The notes beneath the pieces were generated by a model. That model saw nothing but the letters and a program-made list of their open reading frames with translations. It was not told the DNA's origin and ran no database searches. Shown here one piece after another: positions 23,500 through 34,129 of a stretch of DNA of 64,000 nucleotides. This DNA comes from Siphonodentalium dalli (lineage: Eukaryota > Mollusca > Scaphopoda > Gadilida > Siphonodentaliidae), in the NCBI GenBank assembly GCA_032622095.1, contig CP136064.1, forward strand, positions 128,637,605 through 128,701,604. Direction: 5' to 3'. How positions within the stretch are numbered: the stretch's first letter is position 1; each line of letters begins with the position of its first letter. Position numbers and translations under genes: made by a program.

Positions 23500-26400
23500 A
23501 TCGAGTAAGGGGTAGACATATATCGAGTCAGAGGTAGACATATATATATATAGTCAGGGGTAGACATATATCGAGTCAGGGTAGACTTGTATCGAGTCTG
23601 GGTAGACATATATCGAGTCAGGTAGACATGTATCATGTTAGGGTAGACATAAATCGAGTCAGGTAGACATATCGAGTCAGGGGAGGACTTGTATCGAGTC
23701 TAGGGTAGACTTGTATCGAGTCAGGGTAGACATATATCGAGTCAGGTAGACATATATCGAGTCAGGGGTAGACTTGTATCGAGTAAGTGTAGACATATAG
23801 TCATATATCGAGTCAGGGTAGACATATATCGAGTCAGGTAGACATATATCGAGTCAGGTAGACATATATCGAGTCAGGGGTAGACATATATATCGAGTCA
23901 GGGGTAGACTTGTATCGAGTCAGGGGTAGACTTGTATCGAGTCAGGGGTAGACATATATCGAGTCAGGGGTAGACATATCGAGTCAGGGGTAGACATATA
24001 TCGAGTCAGGGGTAGACTTGTATCGAGTCAGGGGTAGACTTGTATCGAGTCAGGGGTAGACATATCGAGGCAGGGGTAGACTTGTATCGAGTCAGGGGTA
24101 GACTTGTATCGAGTCAGGGGTAGACATATATCGAGTCAGGGTAGACATATATCGAGTCAGGGGTAGACTTGTATCGAGTCAGGGTAGACATATATCGAGT
24201 CATGGTAGACATATATCGAGTCAAGTAGACATATATCGAGTCAGGAGTAGACATATATCGAGTCACGTAGACATATATCGAGTCAGGATAGACATATATC
24301 GAGTCAGGGGTAGACATACATCGAGTCAGTGGTAGACATATATCGAGTCAGTGGTAGACATATATCGAGTCAGGGTAGACATATATCGAGTCAGGAGTAG
24401 ACATATATCTAGTCAGGGGTAGACATATATCTAGTCAGGGGTAGACATATCTAGTCAGGGGTAGACATATATCGAGTCAGGGGTAGACATATATCGAGTC
24501 AGGGGTAGACATATATCGAGTCAGGGGTAGACATATATCGAGTCAGGGGTAGACATGTATCGAGTCAGGGGTAAACATATATCGAGTCAGGGTAGACATA
24601 TATCGAGTCAGGGGTAGACATATATCGAGTCAGGGGTAGACATATATCGAGTCAGGGGTAGACATGTATCGAGTCACGGATAGACATATATCTAGTCAGA
24701 GGTAGACATATATCGAGTCAGGGTAGACATATATCAAGTCAGGGTAGACATATATCGAGTCAGGGATAGACATATATCGAGTCAGGGATAGACATATATA
24801 TCGAGTCAGGGGTAGACATATATATCGAGTCAGAGGTAGACATATATATCGAGTCAGGGGTAGACATATATCGAGTCAGGGTAGACATATATCGAGTCAA
24901 GGGTAGACATATATCGAGTCAGGGGTAGACATATATCGAGTCAGGGGTAGACTTATATCGAGTCAGGGGTAGACTTGTATCGAGTCAGGTAGACATATCG
25001 AGTCAGGTAGACATATATCGAGTCAGGTAGACATGTATCATGTTAGGGTAGACATATATCGAGTCAGGTAGACATATCGAGTCAGGGGTGGACTTGTATC
25101 GAGTCAAGGGTAGACTTGTATCGAGTCAGGGTTGACATATATCGAGTCAGGTAGACATATATCGAGTCAGGGGTAGACTTGTATCGAGTAAGGGTAGACA
25201 TATAGTCATATATCGAGTCAGGGTAGACATATATCTAGTCAGGTAGACATATATTGAGTCAGGGGTAGACATATATCGAGTCAGGGGTAGACTTGTATCG
25301 AGTCAGGGTAGACTTGTATCGAGTCAGGGGTAGACTTGTATCGAGTCAGGGTAGACATATATCGAGTCAGGGGTAGACTTGTATCGAGTCAGGGTAGACT
25401 TGTATCTAGTCAGGGTAGACTTGTATCGAGTCGGGGGTAGACTTGTAATGAGTCAGGGTAAAAATATATCGATTCAGGGTAGACATATATCGAGTCAGGT
25501 AGACATATATCGAGTCAGGTAGACATATATCGAGTCAGGGTAGACATATATCGAGTCAGGGGTAGACATATATATCGAGTCAGGGGTAGACATATATCGA
25601 GTCAGTGGTAGAAATATATCGATTCAGTGGTAGACATATATCTAGACAGTGGTAGACATATATTGAGTCAGGGGTAGACATGTATCGAGTCAGGGATAGA
25701 CACATATCTAGTCAGAGGTAGACATATATCGAGTCAGTGGTAGACATGTGTCGAGTCAGGAGTAGACTTGTATCGAGTCAGGGGTAGACATATATCGAGT
25801 CAGGGGTAGACATATATCGAGTCAGGGGTAGACATGTATCGAGTCAGGGATAGACACATATCTAGTCAGAGGTAGACATATATCGAGTCAGTGGTAGACA
25901 TGTGTCGAGTCAGGGGTAGACTTGTATCGAGTCAGGGGTAGACATATATCGAGTCAGGGGTAGACATATATCAAGTCAGGTAGACATATATCGAGTCAGA
26001 GGTAGACTTGTATCGAGTCAGGGTAGACATATATCGAGTTAGGGGTAGACATATATCGAGTCAGGTTGACATATATCGAGTCAGGGGTAGACATATATCG
26101 AGTCACGTAGACATATATCGAGTCAGGGGTAGACACATATCGAGTCAGGGGTAGACATATATCGAGTCAGTGGTAGACATATATCGAGTCAGGGTAGACA
26201 TATATCGAGTAAGAGGTAGACATATATTTAGTCAGGGGTAGACATATCTAGTCAGAGGTAGACATATCTAGTCAGAGGTAGACATATATCGAGTCAGGGG
26301 TAGACTTGTATCGAGTCAGGGTAGACTTGTATCGAGTAAGGGGTAGACATATATCGAGTCAGAGGTAGACATATATATATATAGTCAGGGGTAGACATAT

Positions 26401-27000
26401 ATCGAGTCAGGGTAGACTTGTATCGAGTCAGGGTAGACATATATCGAGTCAGGTAGACATGTATCATGTTAGGGTAGACATATATCGAGTCAGGTTGACA
26501 TATCGAGTCAGTGGTGGACTTGTATCGAGTCAAGGGTAGACTTGTATCGAGTCAGGGTAGACATATATCGAGTCAGGTAGACATATATCGAGTCAGGGGT
26601 AGACTTGTATCGAGTAAGGGTAGACATATAGTCATATATCGAGTCAGGATAGACATATATCTAGTCAGGTAGACATATATTGAGTCAGGGGTAGACATAT
26701 ATCGAGTCAGGGGTAGACTTGTATCGAGTCAGGGTAGACTTGTATCGAGTCAGGGGTAGACTTGTATCGAGTCAGGGTAGACATATATCGAGTCAGGGGT
26801 AGACTTGTATCGAGTCAGGGTAGACTTGTATCTAGTCAGGGGTAGACTTGTATCGAGTCGGGGGTAGACTTGTATTGAGTCAGGGTAAACATATATCGAT
26901 TCAGGGTAGACATATATCGAGTCAGGTAGAGATATATCGAGTCAGGTAGACATATATCGAGTCAGGGTAGACATATATCGAGTCAGGGGTAGACATATAT
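23500..27000 (+). repeat. Higher-order repeat, about 1.4-kb period, three copies
   Basis: The rare marker ATATAGTCATATATCGAG occurs at about 23806, 25202 and 26628, spaced about 1396 and 1426. It is preceded each time by GAGTAAG and by a GTATCATGTTAGGG variant at about 23629, 25031 and 26461. The copies are less alike than the 1970-bp pair, with indels of one or a few units. Confidence 0.75.
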
Positions 27001-28879
27001 ATCGAGTCAGGGGTAGACATATATCGAGTCAGTGGTAGACATATATCGAGTCAGTGGTAGACATATATCTAGCCAGTGGTAGACATATATCGAGTCAGTG
27101 GTAGACATATATCGAGTCAGGGGTAGACATATATCGAGTCAGGGGTAGACATATATCGAGTCAGGGGAAGACATATATCGAGTCAGGGGTAGACATATAT
27201 CGAGTCAGGAGTAGACATATATCGAGTCAGGGGTAGACATGTATCGAGTCAGGGGTAAACATATATCGAGTCAGGGTAGACATATATCGAGTCAGGGGTA
27301 GACATGTATCGAGTCAGGGATAGACATATATCTAGTCAGAGGCAGACATATATCGAGTCAGTGGTAGACATGTATCGAGTCAGGGGTAGACTTGTATCGA
27401 GTCAGGGGTAGACATATATCGAGTCAGGGGTAGACATATATCAAGTCAGGTAGACATATATCGAGTCAGGGGTAGACTTGTATCGAGTCAGGGTAGACAT
27501 ATATCGAGTCAGGGGTAGACATATATCGAGTCAGGTAGACATATATCGAGTCAGGGGTAGACATATATCGAGTCACGTAGACATATATCGAGTCAGGGGT
27601 AGACACATATCGAGTCAGGGGTAGACATATATCGAGTCAGTGGTAGACATATATCGAGTCAGGGTAGACATATATCGAGTCAGAGGTAGACATATATTTA
27701 GTCAGGGGTAGACATATCTAGTCAGGGGTAGACATATCTAGTCAGAGGTAGACATATATCGAGTCAGGGGTAGACTTGTATCGAGTCAGGGTAGACATAT
27801 ATCGAGTCATTTAGACATATATCGAGTCAGTGGTAGACATACATCGAGTCAGGGTAGACATATATCGAGTCAGGGGTAGACATATATCTAGTCAGGGGTA
27901 GACATACATCGAGTCAGGGTAGACATATATCGAGTCAGGGGTAGACATATATCTAGTCAGGGGTAGACATATATCTAGTCAGGGTGACATATCTAGTCAG
28001 GGGTAGACATATATCGAGTCAGGGGTAGACTTGTATCGAGTCAGGGTAGACATATATCGAGTCAGGTAGACATATATCGAGTCAGTGGTAGACATATATC
28101 GAGTCAGGGTAGACATATATCGAGTCAGGTAGACATATATCGAGTCAGGTAGACATATATCGAGTCAGGGTAGACATATATCGAGTCAGGGGTAGATATA
28201 TATCGAGTCAGGGGTAGACATATATCGAGTCAGGGGTAGACATATATATCGAGTCAGGTAGACATATATCGAGTCAGGGGTAGACATATATCGAGTCAGG
28301 GGTAGACATATATATCGAGTCAGCTAGACATATATCTAGTCAGGGGTAGACATATATATAGTCAGGGATAGACATATCTAGTCAGGGGTAGACATATATC
28401 GAGTCAGGGGTAGACATATATCGAGTCAAGGGTAGACATATATCGAGTCAGGGGTAGACATATATCGAGTCATGGGTAGACATATATCGAGTCAGGGGTA
28501 AACATATATCGAGTCAGGGGTAGACATATATCGAGACAGGGGGTAGGCATGTATCGAGTCAGGGTAGACATATATCGAGTCAGGTAGACATATATCGAGT
28601 CAGGGGTAGACATATATCGAATCATGAGTAGACATATCGAGTCATGGGTAGACATATATCGAGTCATGGATAGACATATATCGAGTCAGGGGTATACATA
28701 TATCGAGTCAGGGGTAGACATATATCGAGTCAGGGGTAGACATATATCTAATCATGGGTAGACATATATCGAGCCATGGGTAGACATATATCGAGCCATG
28801 GGTAGACATATATCGAGTCAGGGGTAGACATATATCGAGTCAGGGGTAGACATATATCGAGTCAGGTGTAGACATATTC

Positions 28880-29550
28880 ATGTTAAGTTATTCTTATCAG
28901 CTCGAAAACAGAGATACGATTTACTGTAAGTTTTTTGCATAGCGACGAACGCTACATCGAAAATGAATACACAAGACGATCGATGTAATCAACTCAAATG
29001 CATTGTTCCCGGTCATTTGTAATAAATCGCCCCTCATAACTGGGAAGTTGACGCCGAATCGAGTCACAAGATGACGAGATCGGAAAGAATAAAACGTTGC
29101 GAACTTGGTGGTTCCAGTAGATGATTTATCGTGGGAAAACGGGCAAACCAAGCATTCGTTGCATTAGGCAATTATCGAGGACACATTAGCACATTCAATG
29201 TGCAACTTCAGTCAACCTTGGGAAAGTTCATAGAAACGAGTTCTGTGCAAATTTCCGATGCAATATAAAAGAATGCATCTTCGCTGTTTTCGGTTGGGAA
29301 TTATCAAGAGAACATGGCCTATGCTATTTTCAATATGAAGACTGGGAGGAAATTGGCTCGAATAATTAACAAGGTGATTAATTTACACCTGGGAATTGTC
29401 ATCAGTTTCATAATCGCAAACGAGGTCCAAATACATGGATTCAGTGAATTTCACTTGGCAAGTTGACGACCGTCAAAAGTGCCAATTCTATTGTTGGGAA
29501 TCTGATCGATTCTTGATCGTCTGAACAAGTCTTCAGCTTGGTCAATCTAC
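28880..29550. other. Flank of the satellite, nothing recognised
   Basis: Unique-looking sequence directly after the last satellite unit. No frame or repeat of note. Confidence 0.4.
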
Positions 29551-29559
29551 CATTGGCTG

Positions 29560-30340
29560 ATTTCGGTACCTTCTCCCCACCAGTCCAATTTAATTAATTT
29601 GGTCGAGAAAGTGAAAAAACCCAGGCGTCAGACCTGCATTACGTTAACGGCAGGATCACTCGGGTTCTGACCGCCGGCTGGACAAGACGTATCGGATTGA
29701 TCGCTCCATATTACTTCACCCGCTTGGCGATTGGATTACTGACCTCAGCGGATTATGGATTCCACTATAGTCGCCGCTCAGGTCAGACTCGTGCTTAGAT
29801 CGCTCAATGTAGATCACTGCCTGACCTGGACCAGCACGGTCCTTTTCGGGACTCTCTGTTGGCTGCAACCCGGGGGATGCTGGGGTCCACCAGCAACCCA
29901 CCACCAACCAGATGTAGAAGAAAAGAAGCGGAATAAGAATCCAGCACACCGTCGTTGGGACACCAAAAGAAGGGCCAAGTGGAAACAGAGCCACCCCTGC
30001 CACGGAATTCAACATTAGGATGGAGTCACCGTCACCACCACATAGTCCACCAGGGGCGGACGAGGACGGACGACCCGATGCCGTCCCGGAGACGCCGAGA
30101 TACCACGAAAGGCCGGCGACCCCCCAGGAAGGATGGTGCCTATTACGGGGTCGCCTGCGTAAAGAACTCTTGGATGGTCTTAAAAAAGGAAAAGAAAATT
30201 ACATCGACACCGAAGCAGATCATTGAGGGCAGCTTTTACAAGGGAGCTGATGCAGGCGACCCCTACCACACCAAATTCAGATATGCCGGGAGAGAAAACG
30301 AAGTCATCAAATACAGATACACTATCGCCCTGCGCCATCA
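29560..30340 (+). CDS. GC-richer unrecognised reading frame, interrupted by a TIR element
   Basis: This stretch is clearly richer in G and C than its neighbours. One plus-strand frame is open from 29955 to the element at 30341 and beyond. Its early part is Pro/Arg/Lys-rich (for example RRRRDTTKGRRPPRKDGA), followed by a mixed region including YYGVACVKNSWMVLKKEKK and SFYKGADAGDPYHTKFRYAG. Overlapping frames at 29755-30018 and 30020-30226 are also open. I do not recognise any of them. Past the element, after one copy of the 3-bp target duplication, the same frame remains open for about 27 more codons from 31727 before a stop, and GC-rich sequence continues to about 31990. The start codon is uncertain. 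It may be a retroelement ORF or a gene remnant. Confidence 0.3.
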
Positions 30341-31723
30341 GGCCCGTTCCAAACGACGGATTTTTGTCGACTCGAATCTAATTGTATTAAATCCGTCGGT
30401 GATGCTTCTGCGGTCGATTTTGTTACAGACGGACGCATTTTTGTCGCGTCGTATCTAATACATCGGTAGATTTATTTAAAGGTGGATTCCCGGTTACCGC
30501 CAATAATGGTCACGCGTAGATATAGATGCCTATATATACCGGTATATGGTATACATATATATACTAAAATACAGTATAATATATACAGCGCGAATATATA
30601 TGTTCATGTATATGAGGATGTATATAGTACATACAGATATATAATATACTATAATAGGAGCTACAAATAAATGTTATATCGTGCAACAAATTGCAATCTA
30701 TGTGCATAACATGCATGTAAATACCGGTATCCAAGAATTATTATAAATCAGAGACTACCACCCATACCCCTTATAATAAGGAATACCGGAATATATTAAT
30801 TATTATAAATCATAGGCTGACACCCTATATCCTTTATAATAAGGAATACCGGTATATATTAATTATTATAAATCATAGGCTACTATCCCTACCCCTCATA
30901 ATAAGTAATACCGGTTTATATGAATTATTATAAATCTGAGGCTACCACTCTGCCCATTATAATAAGGAATACCGGAATATATGAATTATTATAAGTAAGA
31001 GGTTACCACCCATATACCCCTCATAACAAGTAATGCCGGTATATATGAATTATTATAAATCAGTGGTACCACCCATACCCATTATAATAAGTAATACCGG
31101 TATATATTAATTATTATATATCAGAGACTACCACCCCTATCCCTTACAATAAAGAATATCGGTATATATGAATTATTATAAATCAGTTGCTACAACCCAT
31201 ATCCCTTATACCGGTATATATGAATTATTATAAATCGGTGATACTATATCCATTATAAGATGTGAGTCAGTGACATGCCATGTTCGTTGAGAAATCAAAC
31301 TACCAAAATAATTACAATTTTCACAATGTTACCTAAGCAATTCTTATAGATATATCTTTTTTTTTAACAAAGAGAGCGTGCGACAAATGACGTCATGTGG
31401 GTATTTCCGCAGTTAAGGGGAACTCCCTCATTGTTATACCATCATCATATCATTATAATATCATTTGCATTCGTTATTCGGCAACTTTCGGCTCTTCTCG
31501 TCACATGTATTAGATTCGAGTCGACAAAAATCCGTCGTTTGAAACCAAGACGGATTTCAGACGCATCACCGACGAAGATTCGTCTGAATTGGACGGCGAT
31601 TCGTCTGTGGTGCGTCTGACACGGATCTAATTGTTTAAAAGGTCGCATTTTAGACGCATTTAATACAATTGTGGGTCTGGTATTAGATTCGAGTCGACAA
31701 AAATCCGTCGTTTGGAACGGGCC
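30341..31723. mobile_element. 1.38-kb non-autonomous TIR element, PIF/Harbinger-like ends
   Basis: The left end GGCCCGTTCCAAACGACGG and the right end are exact inverted repeats over about 42 bp (30341-30382 and 31682-31723). They are flanked by a 3-bp direct repeat TCA (30338-30340 and 31724-31726). Subterminal GACGGA, GACGCAT and CGTCTG motifs are repeated on both sides. A second copy of the right terminal sequence (GATTCGAGTCGACAAAAATC) lies inside at about 31508-31530. A 3-bp duplication and GGCCCGTT-type ends fit PIF/Harbinger elements, although that superfamily usually targets TWA. No transposase frame is present. The middle is filled with AT-rich sequence and a 61-bp minisatellite. Confidence 0.75.
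30715..31256 (+). repeat. Minisatellite, about 61-bp unit, nine copies, inside the TIR element
   Basis: Each unit has ATTATTATAAATC, then a GGCTACCACCC box, CCCTTATAATAAG and TAATACCGGTATATATG. ATTATTATA recurs at about 30736, 30799, 30861, 30924, 30984, 31045, 31107, 31167 and 31226. Copies differ by substitutions and short indels, so it is older than the 30-bp minisatellite at 9.1 kb. Confidence 0.9.
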
Positions 31724-31726
31724 TCA

Positions 31727-32000
31727 AGCAGCATTCCTCCTCCCGACGAATCGATTCCACCACCATTCCAAGAGACGAAACAAAAAAAATACTATTAATT
31801 TGTTATGTATTTGAATGTCGTTTTTTTCTTTTGCCGAATTAAAGGCCAAAATATGAAGGTGAATGGAAGGGTCTATCGGCCCTTTCGACCATCCCTGGGT
31901 TAGCGCCCAAACACTATAATAAGCATAACGGCAGTTGGAGTTGGGCCGGATCCCCAACATAAGCAGCTGGTCGAAGCTCTCCAACCCAAGATAGGTTATC
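31727..32000. other. Continuation of the GC-richer sequence beyond the TIR element
   Basis: About 270 bp between the TIR element and the 43-bp minisatellite. It contains GGGTTAGCGCCC and GGGCCGGATCCCC stretches and continues the composition seen before 30340. No product recognised. Confidence 0.4.
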
Positions 32001-32001
32001 A

Positions 32002-32296
32002 ATATTCAAAGAAGACGAGTTGGTAAAGATTGAGTAACCACATTGTTATTCAAAGAAGCCGATTGGTGCAGATTCAGTAACCACTGGGTTATTCAAAGAA
32101 GACGGTTGAAAAATATTGAGTGAACACAGAGTTATTCAAGGAAGAAGGTTGTGGAAGATTCAGTAACCACTGGGTTATTCAAAGAAGACGGTTGAGGAAG
32201 ATTGAGTAACCACTGTGTTATTCAAAGAAGACGATTTGGGGAGATTGAGTAACCACATATATAGTTATTCAAAGAAGACGAGTTTGAGTGAGCACA
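32002..32296 (+). repeat. 43-bp minisatellite, six to seven copies
   Basis: The unit begins ATTCAAAGAAGACG, continues through TTG-GAAGATT and ends GAGTAACCACTGTGTT. Starts lie at about 32004, 32050, 32092, 32136, 32178, 32221 and 32268. Copies are moderately diverged, with one 4-bp insertion. Confidence 0.9.
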
Positions 32297-32299
32297 GAT

Positions 32300-32574
32300 A
32301 TTATATCGCCGTTTGTGATAATGAGTGAGCAAGGTGATATCGCGTCATGCATGACCAATGAAAGTAAGTTAAGCTGTAACTATTGGTACATTATCATAAA
32401 GCGTGTGGTATCATTTCAAGCCAAAATATTTGAGTGGTGTTATGGATTGACGTTTAAACAATAGAAAGATATGCCTATGGTGCAAATGTATAGGTGAGAA
32501 CCAGCTATCTATTTAATGAATTAACATCATGCAGATTATAGAAAATTTGTCTTGCAGTTGTGTGAAGTTAGTTC
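32300..32574. other. Spacer between two arrays, nothing recognised
   Basis: About 270 bp without motif or repeat. Confidence 0.4.
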
Positions 32575-33850
32575 GAAAATTTCTAAGTGGCGAATATCGA
32601 ATGAATATCTGTCAGTTGGATATTTGCTATTCGATATTCAAAACTCATGACCCTGCCCATGACTGGACTTGTAGGTTGACATGTGCAGTTCTCATATGGA
32701 AGCGATTATAACTGTAAAATTTCATGTAAAGTGGTCAGTTAGTACAGCCTACGCTCTGTTTAGCTATGCTATGTAAGTGCAAATTTTCTAAGTCAATCTA
32801 TTGTCTGGAAAACAGGAAAAGCGCGGAATTTCCCCACGAGTTTCAGTGGGATAGAACTAATTGGACTCATGGCGCACCACTCACGTGAAAAACGAAAATT
32901 TATTGTTTTAAAATTTTCTAAGTGGCGAATATCGAATGCATGTCTGTCAGTTGGATATTTGCTATTCGATATTCAAAACGCAGGACCCTGACCATGTCTG
33001 GACTTGTAGATTGGCATGCACATGTGTAATTGTCATATGGGAGTGACTATAGTTGTCAAATTTCAGCTCAATGGGTCAGTGCTCTATATAGCTGTCATGT
33101 AAGTGCAAATGTTCTAAGTCCAGCTATTGTCTGGAAAACAGGAACAGAATTTCGGACGACGTTTCAGTGGGAGAGCACGAATTGGACTCGTGGCGCACCC
33201 CTCCCGCGAAAAACAAAAATATATATTTTTTGAAATTTTCTATCGAATACCGAACGTCGAACTAACTTCACGCGAATCTCGAATGAATATCGAACGTGAA
33301 TTGTCAAATTTTAGCACAATAAATGGATTTTTTTTAAAGTTTGAGAGCACGAATTAAGTCTCCTAGTGCAAACAATTTGTCTCGAATTCTTTTTTCAATT
33401 TGTTAGCCAAAATGTTCAAAGTACAGCTATGGTATTCGATATTCAAAACGCATGACCCTGACCATGTCTGGACTTGTAGATTGGATGGGGGAGCACGAAT
33501 TGGACTCATGGCGCACCCCTCACGCATAAAACGAAAATTTATTTTTTTGCGAATGTCTGTCAATTGGGTATTCGCTGTTCGATATTCAAAACTCCATGAC
33601 CCTGACCATGCATTGACTTGTAGTTTGTCATGTACAATTCCCACATGGGAGTGACTGCAATTATCAAAATTCAGCTCAATCGGTCAGTTAGGACAGCCTG
33701 GGCTCTCTATGTGTAAGCACGCATGAAACAAAAATTCATATTGTTTTTATTTTCTAAGTGGCGAATATAGGATATCGAATGTCGATCGTCGAACTAACTT
33801 CACGCGAATATCTATGAATATCGAATGATAACCGTCAAGCTAACTCCACA
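32575..33850 (+). repeat. Diverged tandem array, period about 310-345 bp
   Basis: Landmarks recur in order: TTTTCTAAGTGGCGAATATC at about 32577, 32923 and 33751; TATTCGATATTCAAAAC at about 32629, 32968, 33425 and 33573; CATGACCCTGACCATG; TGGACTTGTAG; TGTCTGGAAAACAGGAA; TTGGACTCATGGCGCACC; and AAAACGAAAATTTATT. Two copies are nearly complete (32577-32922 and 32923-33236). The others are truncated or internally deleted. The array carries no coding frame of note. It may be a satellite relic or tandemly inserted dispersed elements. Confidence 0.8.
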
Positions 33851-34129
33851 CACCTGCATATTGCATGGTCTGTACAGGCACATGTAGCTAAATCGTGAAT
33901 GTTTAGTTTCGTTAAACAATAATTAACATAAGTCATTGTATCTTTGAAACGCACCTATAATCTATACATAAATAGCTTTATTGCCATTATAGACTACGCA
34001 CATACTGTGTCATTTGATCACGATCATAGTGTATTTGAAAATTTCATATGTTATTTTATACTTGTATAGTATATAGTACGTACACACGTTTGTGTTAGTC
34101 AATTAGGTTGAAATTGCGAACATTCGAGC

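Larger units (their letters stand above)
13979..28876 (+). repeat. 14.9-kb satellite of ~22-bp units with higher-order repeats
   Basis: The whole stretch is built of units whose consensus joins TATATCGAGTCA with GGGGTAGACA. At 22 bp or a little less per unit there are roughly 680 copies. Variation concentrates at two slippage-prone places: the G run (AGG, AGGG, AGGGG, plus AGTGG and AGAGG) and the TA run (ACATATATCG, ACATATATATCG, ACTTGTATCG, ACATGTATCG). The core TCGAGTCAG is held best. Variants such as CTAGTCAG and GAGCCAG recur in blocks, which reveals higher-order copies at offsets of about 1970, 2480 and 4463 bp and a further period of about 1.4 kb. Open frames such as repeated STPDSIYV or LTRYMSTL on the minus strand arise from the repeat itself and are not genes. 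Confidence 0.97.

Noticed and set aside
15972-28667. Open frames of 60-100 codons with repeated STPDSIYV / LTRYMSTL peptides on the minus strand
   Set aside because: They are translations of the 22-bp satellite. The frame shifts with each unit whose length is not a multiple of three, and there is no start context or conservation.
13979-28876. CRISPR array
   Set aside because: Units are contiguous tandem copies with no unique spacers, and the context is eukaryotic.
30741-31256. Independent satellite locus unrelated to the TIR element
   Set aside because: It lies wholly inside the 42-bp TIRs with a 3-bp duplication outside, so it is part of the inserted unit.
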